A DNA stretch of 64,000 nt. Source: Casuarina equisetifolia (lineage: Eukaryota; Streptophyta; Magnoliopsida; Fagales; Casuarinaceae). Location: positions 21,975,884 to 22,039,883 of the forward strand of contig CM052356.1 in NCBI GenBank assembly GCA_028551475.1, read 5' to 3'. A program made the translations under genes and the position numbers. Below, piece after piece: positions 1 through 10,547 of the stretch. The notes beneath the pieces were generated by a model that was not told the origin of the DNA, did not search any database, and was given only the letters and a program-made list of their open reading frames with translations. Every line of letters starts with the position of its first letter. Position 1 is the first letter of the stretch.

Positions 1-919
1 GGTATCATCACGTTTAGCTCTTGGGATCACCTTCTAAACATAGCTTCTGCAATGATATACGTGCATGTGCCGGGGCTGTCCAATTTGACCCAAAAGATAG
101 AAATAAAGTGAAGCTGCATATAAAGATATGATATTTTAAACCCTATATCGCTTCAGATCTCAATTGAAAATAAATTGTATTGATTGTGGTTGAAGAGGCG
201 GTAGTGGAGAAAGTTGGCCAAGACCCGCCGCCAAAGGAGGAATGTGGAGCGCAAGTGGTGGGGCTTTCCGGTCACAATCAGGATGTCGTCGAGGAATTGT
301 CCGTTGGATTTTCACTTAAGGTGCAAGCATGTGACCCGTAGTGGGTTGTTGCCTTTGATGGTGGGGTGGGCTTTTTCCAGGAGATACCTCCCTTTTAGCC
401 TAGAAAGATGGTAAAAAGTGTTTTGCGCCTTCTTTCTTTCAACTATAATTACGTATCATTAGTGGAAAAGCACAGAAGAATCTCCAAGATTCATGGGAAA
501 GCTAAAATTTCTTTCACAATTTATTTAAGGTTTCCCATTTGGATGTGTTAATGGAAGAACAAAGACAAAGCAAGGGTGATGATGACCCAGTATAGCCCAA
601 CTTGTATTCGATTTTTATGCTTTCAACAGTGGTATGGGTCTAGTTTATTAGAGTGGAACTAAATGGAGCATTGACTGACCATTAGTGATGCAATATAGTC
701 GCACATATGGGTAAAAGCAACTAGTTATAGGAAATTCATTGGAGAAACTTCCATCACATCTTGTGATTCCACCATCTCTTTCCTACTAGCAAATATACAA
801 ATGTAGAAGAAATAAGTGACGAATTCAAGTTCCAAGATTGAAGATTTTTATTTATTTCAAAGTTCATGCCATTTACTATTGCTCCAATGCTAGTGGACTA
901 AATGGATATATAAGTATGT
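1..919. other. Intergenic sequence, no gene recognised
   Basis: AT-rich DNA with no recognisable coding exon on either strand. A GC-richer patch at about 190-420 has a short open frame, but its translation resembles no family I know. The last part begins to resemble the duplicated block that starts near 920. Confidence 0.5.
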
Positions 920-2960
920 CTTTTGACAGTTCTTAGTTTGTCCGTAACATTTGTGGTTGTGCCAATAATGGTAATGAATTTGTAGATTGCTATATAAGAA
1001 ATATCAAAATATAATTTTGATTCTTAAGTTATATATAGAATTCAATTCTTACTCCTAAAAGACTTTTTTTTCTTCTTCTTTTAGCCATCAAAATTTGGAA
1101 TAGAAAAATCATGTCATAGTCCTTCTGTGATTTAGTAATTTTGACGAAGATATTTTGTGTAATGAAAAAAATATTTATTTTTCTAGATACTTGTAAATCA
1201 GAAGATCAAATTTCAATCCTGAGCATTAGAATTAATAAATAATAAAATAATAAAATATAAAATTATACATAAAAAAAATTTGTAGTTTGATTACCATAAC
1301 TCCATACCGGGTGTGGTTAGCCATTAAAATATGTATGTACATCATTTTTTACATACACTTCGTTGATTTTATTTATTTTATTATTTATTTATTTAATTTT
1401 CATTTCATTCAAGTTAAAAAACATATGAGTTTCCGTAATACTTAAAGAATCAATATCCTTCAAATTGATACTTTTTAGAAGACAAAAGACCAAACTTATA
1501 AAATATAACTAAACTGACTGAAATTAGTGGGTTGGAGGCAGTTGGTTGTGCTGGTTGGAAGCCTATTGAATTTTGGATGAAGGCGTGTTTTAACTTTTGG
1601 GACTGAAAGTTTTGGATGAAGGCGGTTTTTATCAGTAAAATTCTTTCGAAGTTTTAGGCATTAACAACTGTTTTCAAGTTTTGGACACTAAAGCCCATCA
1701 AAGACTTTTGGGCAAGAAAACCTGTAAAATTTTCTTTTAGATTGGTCTTTTTTCATGCCCAAGCCCGTTTCTTCATATCGGGCAAGAACTTGCTTCTTCA
1801 TGTTACACTGCCTCTTCTAGACTGAGCCCCTAACTATAGATTGGGCTACATCTTCTGAACTAGGCTGCAACTCTTCAAGACTGCTGTTGCCTTCGTTGAA
1901 CTTCGAACATCTTCTGGACTGGGTTGCAGCTCTTTTGGACAACGCTTGTTTCTGGGCTACACCTTTATTTGCACCTTGTTGGGTGTCCTCGGTGGAGAGC
2001 TAGTCGTCCGCTTCCTTCTGGGTTGGGCACTGGTGCTTCTTTGCTCCTTATAGCAACCAATGCTCCCTCCTTAGAATTTCTTGGGTGGGCAGTGGTTTAT
2101 ATTTTCAATTCACATATACAAGCACGACACTTCTTGTTACATACGGGTTCTAAAGAACAAAAAATTGACAGCGGCCACACAAGCAAGAGGCAATTCCAGG
2201 AATCATAAAGCTCAACATACGAGTTGTAAGAAAATTCTATTGCACTGCAGCTCAGATAACATAATTGGACCTCTATTGATGTACGAGTCAAAAGAGGCAT
2301 CATTACTCTTCCTTCTCAGGGCAACAGAACTCACCTGTTAATAAGGACTCTCATATGCAAAAATGAAAAATAAGCCCAATAGCTGGAAAAGGTAGGTGCC
2401 TTGAAAAAAGAGTAGCAGGACTCTTCCCAATGGCCTGAAACTTTTAAGCTTCTTGTTTTGTAATTAGACCGAATGAAGAACGAAATTGAACGCTGAAGGT
2501 AGCTGCGCAACAGTTGTCAAATTAGTTTTATGTTATAGAAAATAATATCAGAGTGGACATGCAGCAGAGACTCATACTCAAATCATGTAATGATTAATTT
2601 TTTAGCTGGGGTATGTGGAACAGAAAAGCATCAATATTGCCAGTTAAAAACGAGCATTCTGTATTAGTTTCACATACTATTTGATTACCAAGAACCATGT
2701 TGGCTAATTGACATTAAACAAAAAAATAAAAAATACAGGCCCAGAGACAACCGAAATTGGTGATAACCAGAAAGAAACCATAAACCCACCTGCTAGCCTT
2801 TTTGTTAGCTGAAGTGAACTCATGAGATCATTCCCGCTTTATACAACAAAGTTTGAAGCCAAGTTGATTGAAACATGGTTATAATTCACCGAGCTAGGAC
2901 TAGTATGGATCTGGAGATGTTAGGGTTTGCTAAGGCCAGAAGCATATTTTCCCCTTTTTT
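920..2960. repeat. Segmental duplication block, copy 1 (partner 22270-24690)
   Basis: This stretch can be followed base for base, with scattered substitutions and small indels, in 22270-24690, where the partner differs mainly by a 354-bp insertion. Part of it (about 1950-2400) is also recognisable at 39590-40300. Short open frames occur in both copies (for example around 1924-2341 and 23292-23688), but they drift in length and frame, so I read them as chance. The block sits upstream of AAP copy A as its partner sits upstream of copy B, so it was probably copied with the AAP unit. No gene is assigned. Confidence 0.75.
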
Positions 2961-4440
2961 GTTTCCTCTGGGGGCCGGCTACCGTGCTGAGGGTTCAATA
3001 CTTTCCTCTCATATAGTGTATGAAATGAATGAGCCAACTATAAAAGTCTGTTTTTTTTTAAAAGAAAAAGGCTGATTAAGAGCAGTGTGCTGGAAGTGCT
3101 GATATAGAAAAAGACTCGGAAATAAGCAAAAGTAGGGGAAGTTTGCTCTTCGAAACTGAGTTTTGATTCTTTCTAAACACTGCAACTTTGTAGAAGTCAA
3201 GATGAGAACTCTTCCAGGTTGAAAAAAAACTGTGTAATGTTGTCCGTTTTTGTTTACAAGAGGCAATTCCAGGTACCATAAAACTTAAACATACAAGTCG
3301 TAAGAAAATTATATTGCACTGCAGCTTGCGATATGAGTCAAAAAGAGGCATCGGTACTCTTCCTTCTCGGGGAAACGGAACTCGACCGCTAACAAGGACT
3401 CGTATGCAAAAGTGAAACACAGGCCCATTAACTGGAAAAGGAGGAAGCCTTAAATAAGGAGTACCAGGACCCGGCCCAATAACCTGAGACCTGAAGAGTA
3501 GCTGTTTCTACCGGGAAAAGTTCCTCTCCTCGAACGTCCTCCAAGCTTCCTGTCTTGTATTAGACTTACAGCAACAGTTGTCAAATTCAACGAACACAAA
3601 AAGATTTATATGTTTTATGTTATAAGAAATAATACTACAGTGGACATGCCGCGGAGATTCATATTCAGATCATGTGATGCCTAGATCAGTGCATGTCAAC
3701 AACATTCAGGCCAAGCACCTGCTTATCATTCTAAAGATGAATGATTTAGTTATCTATAAAAAATAATTTAAAGAGAGAACCATCTATTAGAAATATGATT
3801 AGAAAATCTAAGTAAAATACATGTAGACGGTTTAAAAAAATTAGAAAATTAACATTTTAATTTGATATGGACAAAAAACTCAAAACAATAACTGTGTATT
3901 TTTCCCTTAAAAAAAATCTTGTTTCCTTTCATGTGATAACTTCTAAAACAACATCATTTAGTTACATGTCTAGAAGCAATTTCTAGTGTTAATATCTCCA
4001 CCACTTTGTGTTTCTATGGTTCACACACGCACATTGATAAGAAACTCTCCCTGTTTAAAGAAAGTGTTCTTACATTCTTACATCAAGTTTAATTAAGTAA
4101 AATGTTAAAAAATACATTTATTTCCAGTTTGACTATGTTGAAATTCAAGAGCTGAGTGTAATTTTTTATTTTTTTTGGATGAATTAAGGCTTCAATGAAT
4201 AACAATATTCAGATATCGAACATAAGAGGTTCACTCTCAAGCCCCTGAAATGAATTTATGAAGAGTTTCATAGCTTATCTTAGTGATGCTTTTCGTCCAA
4301 GGCTCAAAATTGAAAAAACCATCCATTACAAAGAAGATTCCAAAAGACTTGTAAGAAGTAAACCCATGCCAATCTCTTGCTCCGCAATGGGGTGGTCCTT
4401 GGCTTAGGTCGGTGTCTTCCTTGGCTTAATGGTAAAAGTC
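2961..4440. repeat. Duplicated AAP-upstream flank, copy 1
   Basis: About 3000-3640 matches 39725-40400, and about 3890-4300 matches 24690-25075 and 40405-40620, including the landmark phrase GAATTAAGGCTTCAATGAAT. At about 3690-3760 a short piece resembles the - strand auxilin-like exon region at 62030-62090. No intact exon is present. It is the distal upstream flank of AAP copy A. Confidence 0.65.
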
Positions 4441-4482
4441 AAGCAGTCCCTAATCTAATCTGTAAGTCCATTGGCTCCGAAA

Positions 4483-4718
4483 CCGCGTGAACGTCATCCT
4501 AGTGTAAAACCGCGTGAAAGGGGGTCCATCCCTCCTTCACACAGCTATTTCTTCTCCCACTTCCATGCCAGAATGGCAATGTCTTGGCCGAGGTCTTGGT
4601 CGAAACTCTCTTCCCCTCCCCTGTTAAAAAGACAAAGAAAAGAATCCGTTGCTCCGCTCCGAAACCGCGTGAACGTCATCTTATAGTAAAACCGCGTGAA
4701 AGGGGGTCCATCCCTCCT
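4483..4718. repeat. Local direct duplication upstream of AAP copy A
   Basis: A roughly 60-bp phrase containing AAACCGCGTGAACGTCATC and GCGTGAAAGGGGGTCCATCC occurs at about 4480-4540 and again at about 4660-4718. The first copy runs on into sequence that matches the DNA just right of copia-1 (10278 onward), so a piece of the AAP leader of about 180 bp was duplicated before the element inserted at the end of the second copy. The equivalent leader of copy D (40705-40870) has about 125 bp more here, including a TATA-like motif that both copies in this block lack. Confidence 0.7.
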
Positions 4719-4952
4719 TGTTGAAATTGTTGGTTTGTGGGCCTCACTTTATATGTATTGTATCGGGTCTAAGGCCAAATTGTTGGCCTTGGCCCGTCAC
4801 GTTTTTCCTCTTTATTTATTTTGTAAAGACTCACAATTCTTCTTTGAGATTTTTTATTAGAAGTAAACTTGCAGCACAAGTTTTCCACAGATTTCTCCAT
4901 TTCTCACCATGGATTGCTACGTTTCAACTCTTCATTGTTGCAACTTTCTTCA
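4719..4952 (+). repeat. copia-1 5' LTR
   Basis: 234 bp, TG...CA ends, followed directly by the initiator-Met primer binding site. Aligned by eye with the 3' LTR at 10044-10277, about five substitutions are visible and no indel. Confidence 0.95.
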
Positions 4953-4965
4953 TGGTATCAGAGCC
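4953..4965 (+). other. copia-1 primer binding site
   Basis: TGGTATCAGAGCC immediately after the 5' LTR, complementary to the 3' end of plant initiator methionine tRNA, as in most plant copia elements. Confidence 0.9.
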
Positions 4966-5274
4966 AGGTTGAAAGATGTAAGCTTTACTCATCTTTTATC
5001 CTAATTTAGTTTCATTATTCCTTCATTTCCGCTGCTTTATTACCCGTTAGTTAGACAAGGGGTATTATTGGAATAGTTTAAATGGGTCAGAAGAATAATT
5101 AATGAGTTGGCCGTTTCATGAGAAGCAAGCTGCGTTTTTGGCCACTTTTCCTTTGTTGAAATGACAGCCCACCTACTCCCATGCCAACTCACCCTTCTTT
5201 GACCGCATAATCCTTTTTCCTTTTCTAATTTACATAAGTGTGCCATCCTTTGCCCGTGTGTTTTGGATTTCGCC

Positions 5275-6210
5275 ATGGCCGCTTCTTCCTCCTCCGACCA
5301 GCCCTCCAATCGCAATCCTTATCACGACCCATTCTACCTTTCCTCCACAGATATGCCTGGAACTAGTTTGGTAACCACCCTGCTCAAAGACGACTCTAAC
5401 TATGATTTATGGAGTCGTCAGATGCAAAATCAGCTCATAGGAAAGAATAAATGGGGATATGTTGATGGAACCTTTCCCCGTCCAAAAAAAGATGCTGAAA
5501 AACAAGCCCTCTGGGACCAATCTCAGGCTGCCCTTGTTAGTTGGTTTGAAAAATCAGTGGCACCAAATCTTGTTTCATTCATATCAAGGAAAGGGGATGT
5601 GAAGGTTGTTTGGGAACATTATAAAGAATGATTTGGGAAGGTTACTTCTACCCAATCCTACAACCTTCGACAAAAACAATTTGAGAACCAACTTGTTGGA
5701 ACTTCTGTGACTGATTATTACTCCAAATTGTCTGATTTATGGGCTGAGATTCAAACTGTTGAAGCCCCTGTTCGCTGTAATTGTGGGGGCTGCACTTGTA
5801 GAGTCAATGAAAGATTAGAGGAGAGAACAGAAAAGCATAATCTATGGGATTTTCTGCTAGGCTTGCCAAAAAATTTTCAAAATTTTCGAACCAATATCTT
5901 GTCCAAAGACCCACTTCCATCAGTTGATAAGGCTTTCAATTTGGCCAAAGAAGATGAACATCAGCGTCATGGTAATGAAACTGGAGGCAAGAATATTGAG
6001 AGTGTTGCTTTGGCAGCTTCTTCACGCAACCCTCACCAACCAAACTCCTCATTTGCTGTTGCTGCTAATACTGGGGTAAAGATAGACTCAAAAGGGCGAG
6101 CTGTTTGTGCTCATTGTCATAGGCTTGGGCACAACAAAGATAAGTGTTATAGATTGCTTGGTTTTCCCCCTGGTTGGACACCAAAAGGGAAAGGAAAGCA
6201 ACCTGGGTAG
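5275..6210 (+). pseudogene. copia-1 gag remnant
   Basis: Start chosen at the ATG followed by a serine-rich stretch (MAASSSSDQ). The N-terminal part contains the copia gag pattern with a leucine-rich loop and NYDLWSRQM. An in-frame TGA at 5629-5631 ends the first part, and the frame is open again to 6210. Near the end a CX2CX4HX4C zinc knuckle (CAHCHRLGHNKDKC) is followed by YRLLGFPPGW. Gag coats the RNA in virus-like particles. A TAG at 6208-6210 separates it from pol, which continues in another frame. It cannot make a full Gag as it stands. Confidence 0.88.
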
Positions 6211-6313
6211 GCTTTCCAGGTTGGAGGGGCATCCCCAGAACCTACTCAACATAACCCACCTACGGGTTCAGTTGGACAGAACTTTTCTGGAGTAGGACAG
6301 ACACTGGGGCAAT

Positions 6314-9300
6314 ATGCTAGTTCACCCATGCCCCATATATTTTATCCAGCATAGCCCAGTCCCTGTTCAGTATGGACCAAGCTCCCATGGGTTTTCACAG
6401 CAACCAGGAAGCTCCCATGGGTTTTCACAGCAGCCAGGACCTAACTTTTATGGAGCATCACTCCCGCACCCACAACAGCCATCTCATGTGGAGCAGCCGA
6501 ACCAAATGCAGCAAGCTGGAAGTTCTTCTTTTGCTGGATTTATGACCCAACCTATGGGTCAAGTGATGCAGTCACCACCAGTTGCTATGGATCAGCTTCA
6601 AGGAATGTTTAATGCTTACAATATGGGACCTCAGATGGACTCTTCAGGGAATCACCCAGGTACATCTAGAGCCTTTCAATCTTTATCATTTAAACATCCA
6701 TGGATTATTGATTCAGGTGCAAGTGATCATATCACATGTGATTTAAACTGCCTATACTCTTGCTATTCATGTGCACCTCAATCATTGCCTATCAAATTGC
6801 CTGATGATACTTCTGTATATGCCACACATCTTGGACAAGCTCAACCCACTCCAATGCTTCATTTAAATCGAGTTTTGTTCATTCCAAGTTTAAAATTTAA
6901 CCTTTTATCTGTTAAAAAAATAACATCTGATTGCAATTGCATTGTTATTTTTTTCAATGATTTCTGCATCTTTCAGGATTGTACGACTGGGCGGGTGATC
7001 GGACTGGGTAAGGCAGAACGAGGACTGTATTTTTTGCAACCTAACCTAGATGACTTGCCTCGTTGTATCAGTCGGTTTTTGTATACTGTACATTCATTTT
7101 TGGGTTATATGAATGTAAACAGTTCACCTTCTATTAATTATAATAATAGTTATATTTTGTGGCATCGTAGACTTGGGCATAGTTCCCAAAAAACCTATTT
7201 CTCACATGGGAAAAGAATACAATGCCCAGAATTTTTTACGTGTTCTATTTGCCCACTTGCAAAACAAACACGTTTTACATTTCCACAACGTCAAACCATT
7301 AGTCGTGCTAAGTTTGATCTTGTCCATATGAACTTATGGGGTCCACATAGGACACCCAATCATGATGGGTCCCGCTACTTTCTAACTATTGTAGATGACT
7401 TTTCACGTGCAACGTGGACATTTTTACTACGTTTTAAGGATCAAGTATTTCCTACCATCCAGACCTTCATCCATATGGTTGAAACTCAGTATGGTACCAA
7501 ACTCAAGCGCATTCGCTCAGACAATGGTACCGAGTTTTTTTTCTGCTGCATGTACTTCTTTCTTGTCTTCTCGTGGAATAATTCATGAGAGCTCTTGTGT
7601 TTATACTCCCCAACAGAATGGGGTAGTTGAACGCAAACATCGTCATTTATTAGATGTTGCACGTGCCTTGCTCTTTAAGGGTAATATCCCTTCACATTTT
7701 TGGGGGGAGTGCATATTGACTGCTGCTTATATTATTAATCGACTCCCAAGTGCAACACTTGGAAATCGATCCCCATTTGAGTTGTTTTATGGCAAACCAC
7801 CACCTTTGGACCACTTACGAGTCTTTGGAAGTAGATGTTATGCCACTATATTACGCCCCAGGGATAAGTTTACTCATAGGGCAATCCCATGCATTTTCTT
7901 TGGGTATCCTTCATTACAGAAGGGTTATCAGGTCTATGATCCAGATAGTGGGAAATTCTTTGTTAGCCGAGATGTCGTATTTTATGAATATGATTTCTCG
8001 TTCTCCACTTTACAAAACCCACAACCAGTTGGTGAGCAGTCCTCGGATCAGTCACAACCCAGGCAAGACATCGTCCAGACGTACGATCCGCCCTCTATTG
8101 TGCTAGAATCATTTCCAGAGCCATCATCAACACCACCTAATGAGCCACAGACAGAACCTACACCTAATCCTACTCAGGGTATAGAGCCAAGACATTCCAC
8201 ACATGATATATCTATGCCTATACCCTCTGATCAGCCTCATGATTTAAGCCCAGATATGCCTTTAGCACAACCATCACCTCTAGCACAGCCATCACCACCA
8301 ATTCGGCGGTCATCACGACCTACACGACCTCACATTTGGACCGCTGATTATATGTGTTCGACCACCTCCATAGGGTCAAACAAACTTTATCCCATCTCAG
8401 ACCACACTTCACTTGACACCTTTTTTTCCCCATTATCAGCGTTTCATTGCATCCATTTATGCCATAACAGAACCTGAAACCTATCATCAGGCACTTAGTG
8501 ATAGTCATTGGGTTGAGGCTATGGATCGAGAGTTAGCGGCCTTAGAGGCCAATCGCACATGGGATATTATTCCACTTCCATCTGGTCGCAGAGCTATAGG
8601 ATGCAAGTGGGTGTATAAAGTGAAATATAGAGCTGATGGTACAATAGAAAGGTACAAGGCTCGTTTGGTAGCCAAAGGATATTCACAACAAGAGGGAATT
8701 GACTATGATGAAACATTCTCACCAGTTGCCAAATTGGTAACGGTACGATCTGTGATCAGTGTGGCTGCTATTAGAAATTGGTCCCTTGACCAATTAGATG
8801 TCCAGAATGCCTTCTTACATGGTGATTTGATGGAAGAGGTCTACATTCATTTACCACCAGGGTTTCCTCGTCAAGGGGATAGAGTTGTATGTCGTTTACG
8901 GAAATCACTTTATGGGTTGAAGCAAGCTTCAAGACAATGGTATTCAAAGTTTACAGAGGCATTACTAGTAGTTGGATTTAGACAATCCAAACATGATTAT
9001 GTGTTGTTCACTAGGCGATTCGGTAAGACATTCATCATCCTCTTGTTTTACGTTGATGATATTTTAGTAACTGGGAACAATCGTCCTGCAATCACAGAAT
9101 TCAAAAGATATTTGCATTCAGTGTTTAACATGAAGGATTTAGGCTAATGTAAGTACTTTCTTGGCATTGAGATTGCCCGTTCACTAGATGACATTTATCT
9201 CAATCAACGTAAGTATGCACTAGAGATAATCTCAGAAGCTGGCCTTGGAGGATCAAAGCCAGCTATTACTCCCATGGAACAAAACTTAAAGTTGACGACG

Positions 9301-10043
9301 CCAAATTATGATGTTGGAGACCCTGATAGACGAGATGATCCACTTTTGCAGGACAAAGGTCTGTATCAGAGAATGATCGGTAGATTGATGTATCTAATAC
9401 ACACTCGTCCAGACATTACCTATGCAGTTCAGCATCTCAGTCAGTTCACTCATGCTCCAAAGCAATCACATATGGATGCGGCGGTGAGAGTTCTGAAGTA
9501 CATCAAAGGGACTCCTGGCCTTGGAATCTTTCTTTCTTCATCATCCAGCTTAGAACTGATTGGTTTTTGCGACTCAGATTATGCGACTTGTCCTATGTCG
9601 CGTAAGTGCTTAACATGATATTGCATTAAATTGGGTGATTCACTAGTATCCTGGTCGACGAAGATGCAGCCTACAGTATCACGGTCTTCTGCTGAAGCCG
9701 AATATAGGGCCATGGGATATACTGTGTGTGAGATTATTTGGTTACTTGGATTGTTTGGAGATTTAGGAGTCATGATCCCTTGTCCTGTCTCGATGCATTG
9801 TGACAGTAAGGCCGCCATGGACATTGCTGCTAATCCAATATTTCACAAACGAACCAAGCATATTGAGGTGGATTGCCATTTTATACGCGAAAAGATAGAC
9901 AAGGGGATCATTCGAACACGTTATGTGAATACACGGGAACAACCTGCAGATTTATTTACAAAAGCTTTATGTAGTCCACAACACCAACATCTCTTATCCA
10001 AGCTTGGGGTTCTAGATTTGTATGAACCCAAGCTTGAGGGGAT
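6314..10043 (+). pseudogene. copia-1 pol remnant (PR-IN-RT-RNase H)
   Basis: Protease motif WIIDSGASDH is near 6703. The integrase zinc region (LWHRRLGH, then CSICPLAKQ) and the core aspartates (VDDFSR, RSDNGTEF) follow to about 7540, where a frameshift in a T-run moves the reading to frame 3. That frame carries the integrase end (NGVVERKH and the FFGYP region) to about 8430, where another T-run shifts it to frame 1. Reverse transcriptase then runs through [26 protein letters not shown] and the catalytic YVDD near 9052. In-frame stops at 9145 (TAA) and 9616 (TGA) interrupt RT and RNase H. The last part carries AEAEYRAM and the DSKAA motif. At least two frameshifts and two stops make it inactive. 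Confidence 0.9.
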
Positions 10044-10277
10044 TGTTGAAATTGTTAGTTTGTGGGCCTCACTTTATATGTATTGTAACGGGTCTAAGGC
10101 CAAATTGTTGGCCTTGGCCCGTCACGTTTTTCCTCTTTATTTATCTTGTAAAGACTCACAATTCTTCTTTGAGATTTTTTATTGGAAGTAAACTTGCAGC
10201 ACAAGTTTTCCACAGATTTCTCCATTTCTCACCATGGATTGCTACGTTTCAGCTCTTCATTGTTGCAACTTTCTTCA
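10044..10277 (+). repeat. copia-1 3' LTR
   Basis: 234 bp, TG...CA, preceded by the purine-rich tract CTTGAGGGGA. The base after its end starts the right target duplication CTCCT and then the AAP copy A leader. Confidence 0.95.
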
Positions 10278-10547
10278 CTCCTTCACCCAGCCATTTCTTC
10301 TCCTACTTATATGTCAAAATGGCGATGTCTTGGCCGTCAAAGAAGAAGGCCATCTCTTTCTTTCTCTCTTTTTCTCGAACTCTTCCTTTTAGTTCGCCTA
10401 CGTTCATCAAATAATAAAACCATCTCTTGCTTTCTCTCACTTAAACTCTTCTCAGTAAACTTTAAGCTGACTTTGAGGAGTTGTAGGAGCATCTTTTTGA
10501 ACGAAACACAAAACGATTACTTTTGTTGGTCCAGATTCTTAGCTAGG

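Larger units (their letters stand above)
4719..10277 (+). mobile_element. Ty1/copia LTR retrotransposon, copia-1 (degenerate)
   Basis: A complete but decayed element of 5559 bp. Two 234-bp LTRs begin TGTTGAAATTGTT and end CTTTCTTCA, and they differ by about 5 bases by eye. A 5-bp target duplication, CTCCT, lies at 4714-4718 and 10278-10282. The primer binding site TGGTATCAGAGCC follows the left LTR and a purine-rich tract precedes the right LTR. The domain order is gag, zinc knuckle, protease, integrase, reverse transcriptase, RNase H, which defines Ty1/copia. The short LTR and the CYRLLGFPP-type gag end suggest the Ale/Retrofit group (tentative). It sits in the leader of AAP copy A, 270 bp before the ATG. 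Confidence 0.95.

Noticed and set aside
214-414. Open frame in a GC-richer patch near the window start
   Set aside because: 66 codons, basic and tryptophan-rich, no known motif, no splice context and no counterpart elsewhere in the window.
1924-2341. Overlapping open frames also seen near 23292-23688
   Set aside because: Conserved only because the whole block is duplicated; the frames change length and differ in the third copy near 39600-40100. No protein family recognised.
4380-4450. Possible tRNA-like sequence (CTTGGCTTAATGG)
   Set aside because: No cloverleaf can be folded and no B-box (GGTTCGAxTCC) follows.
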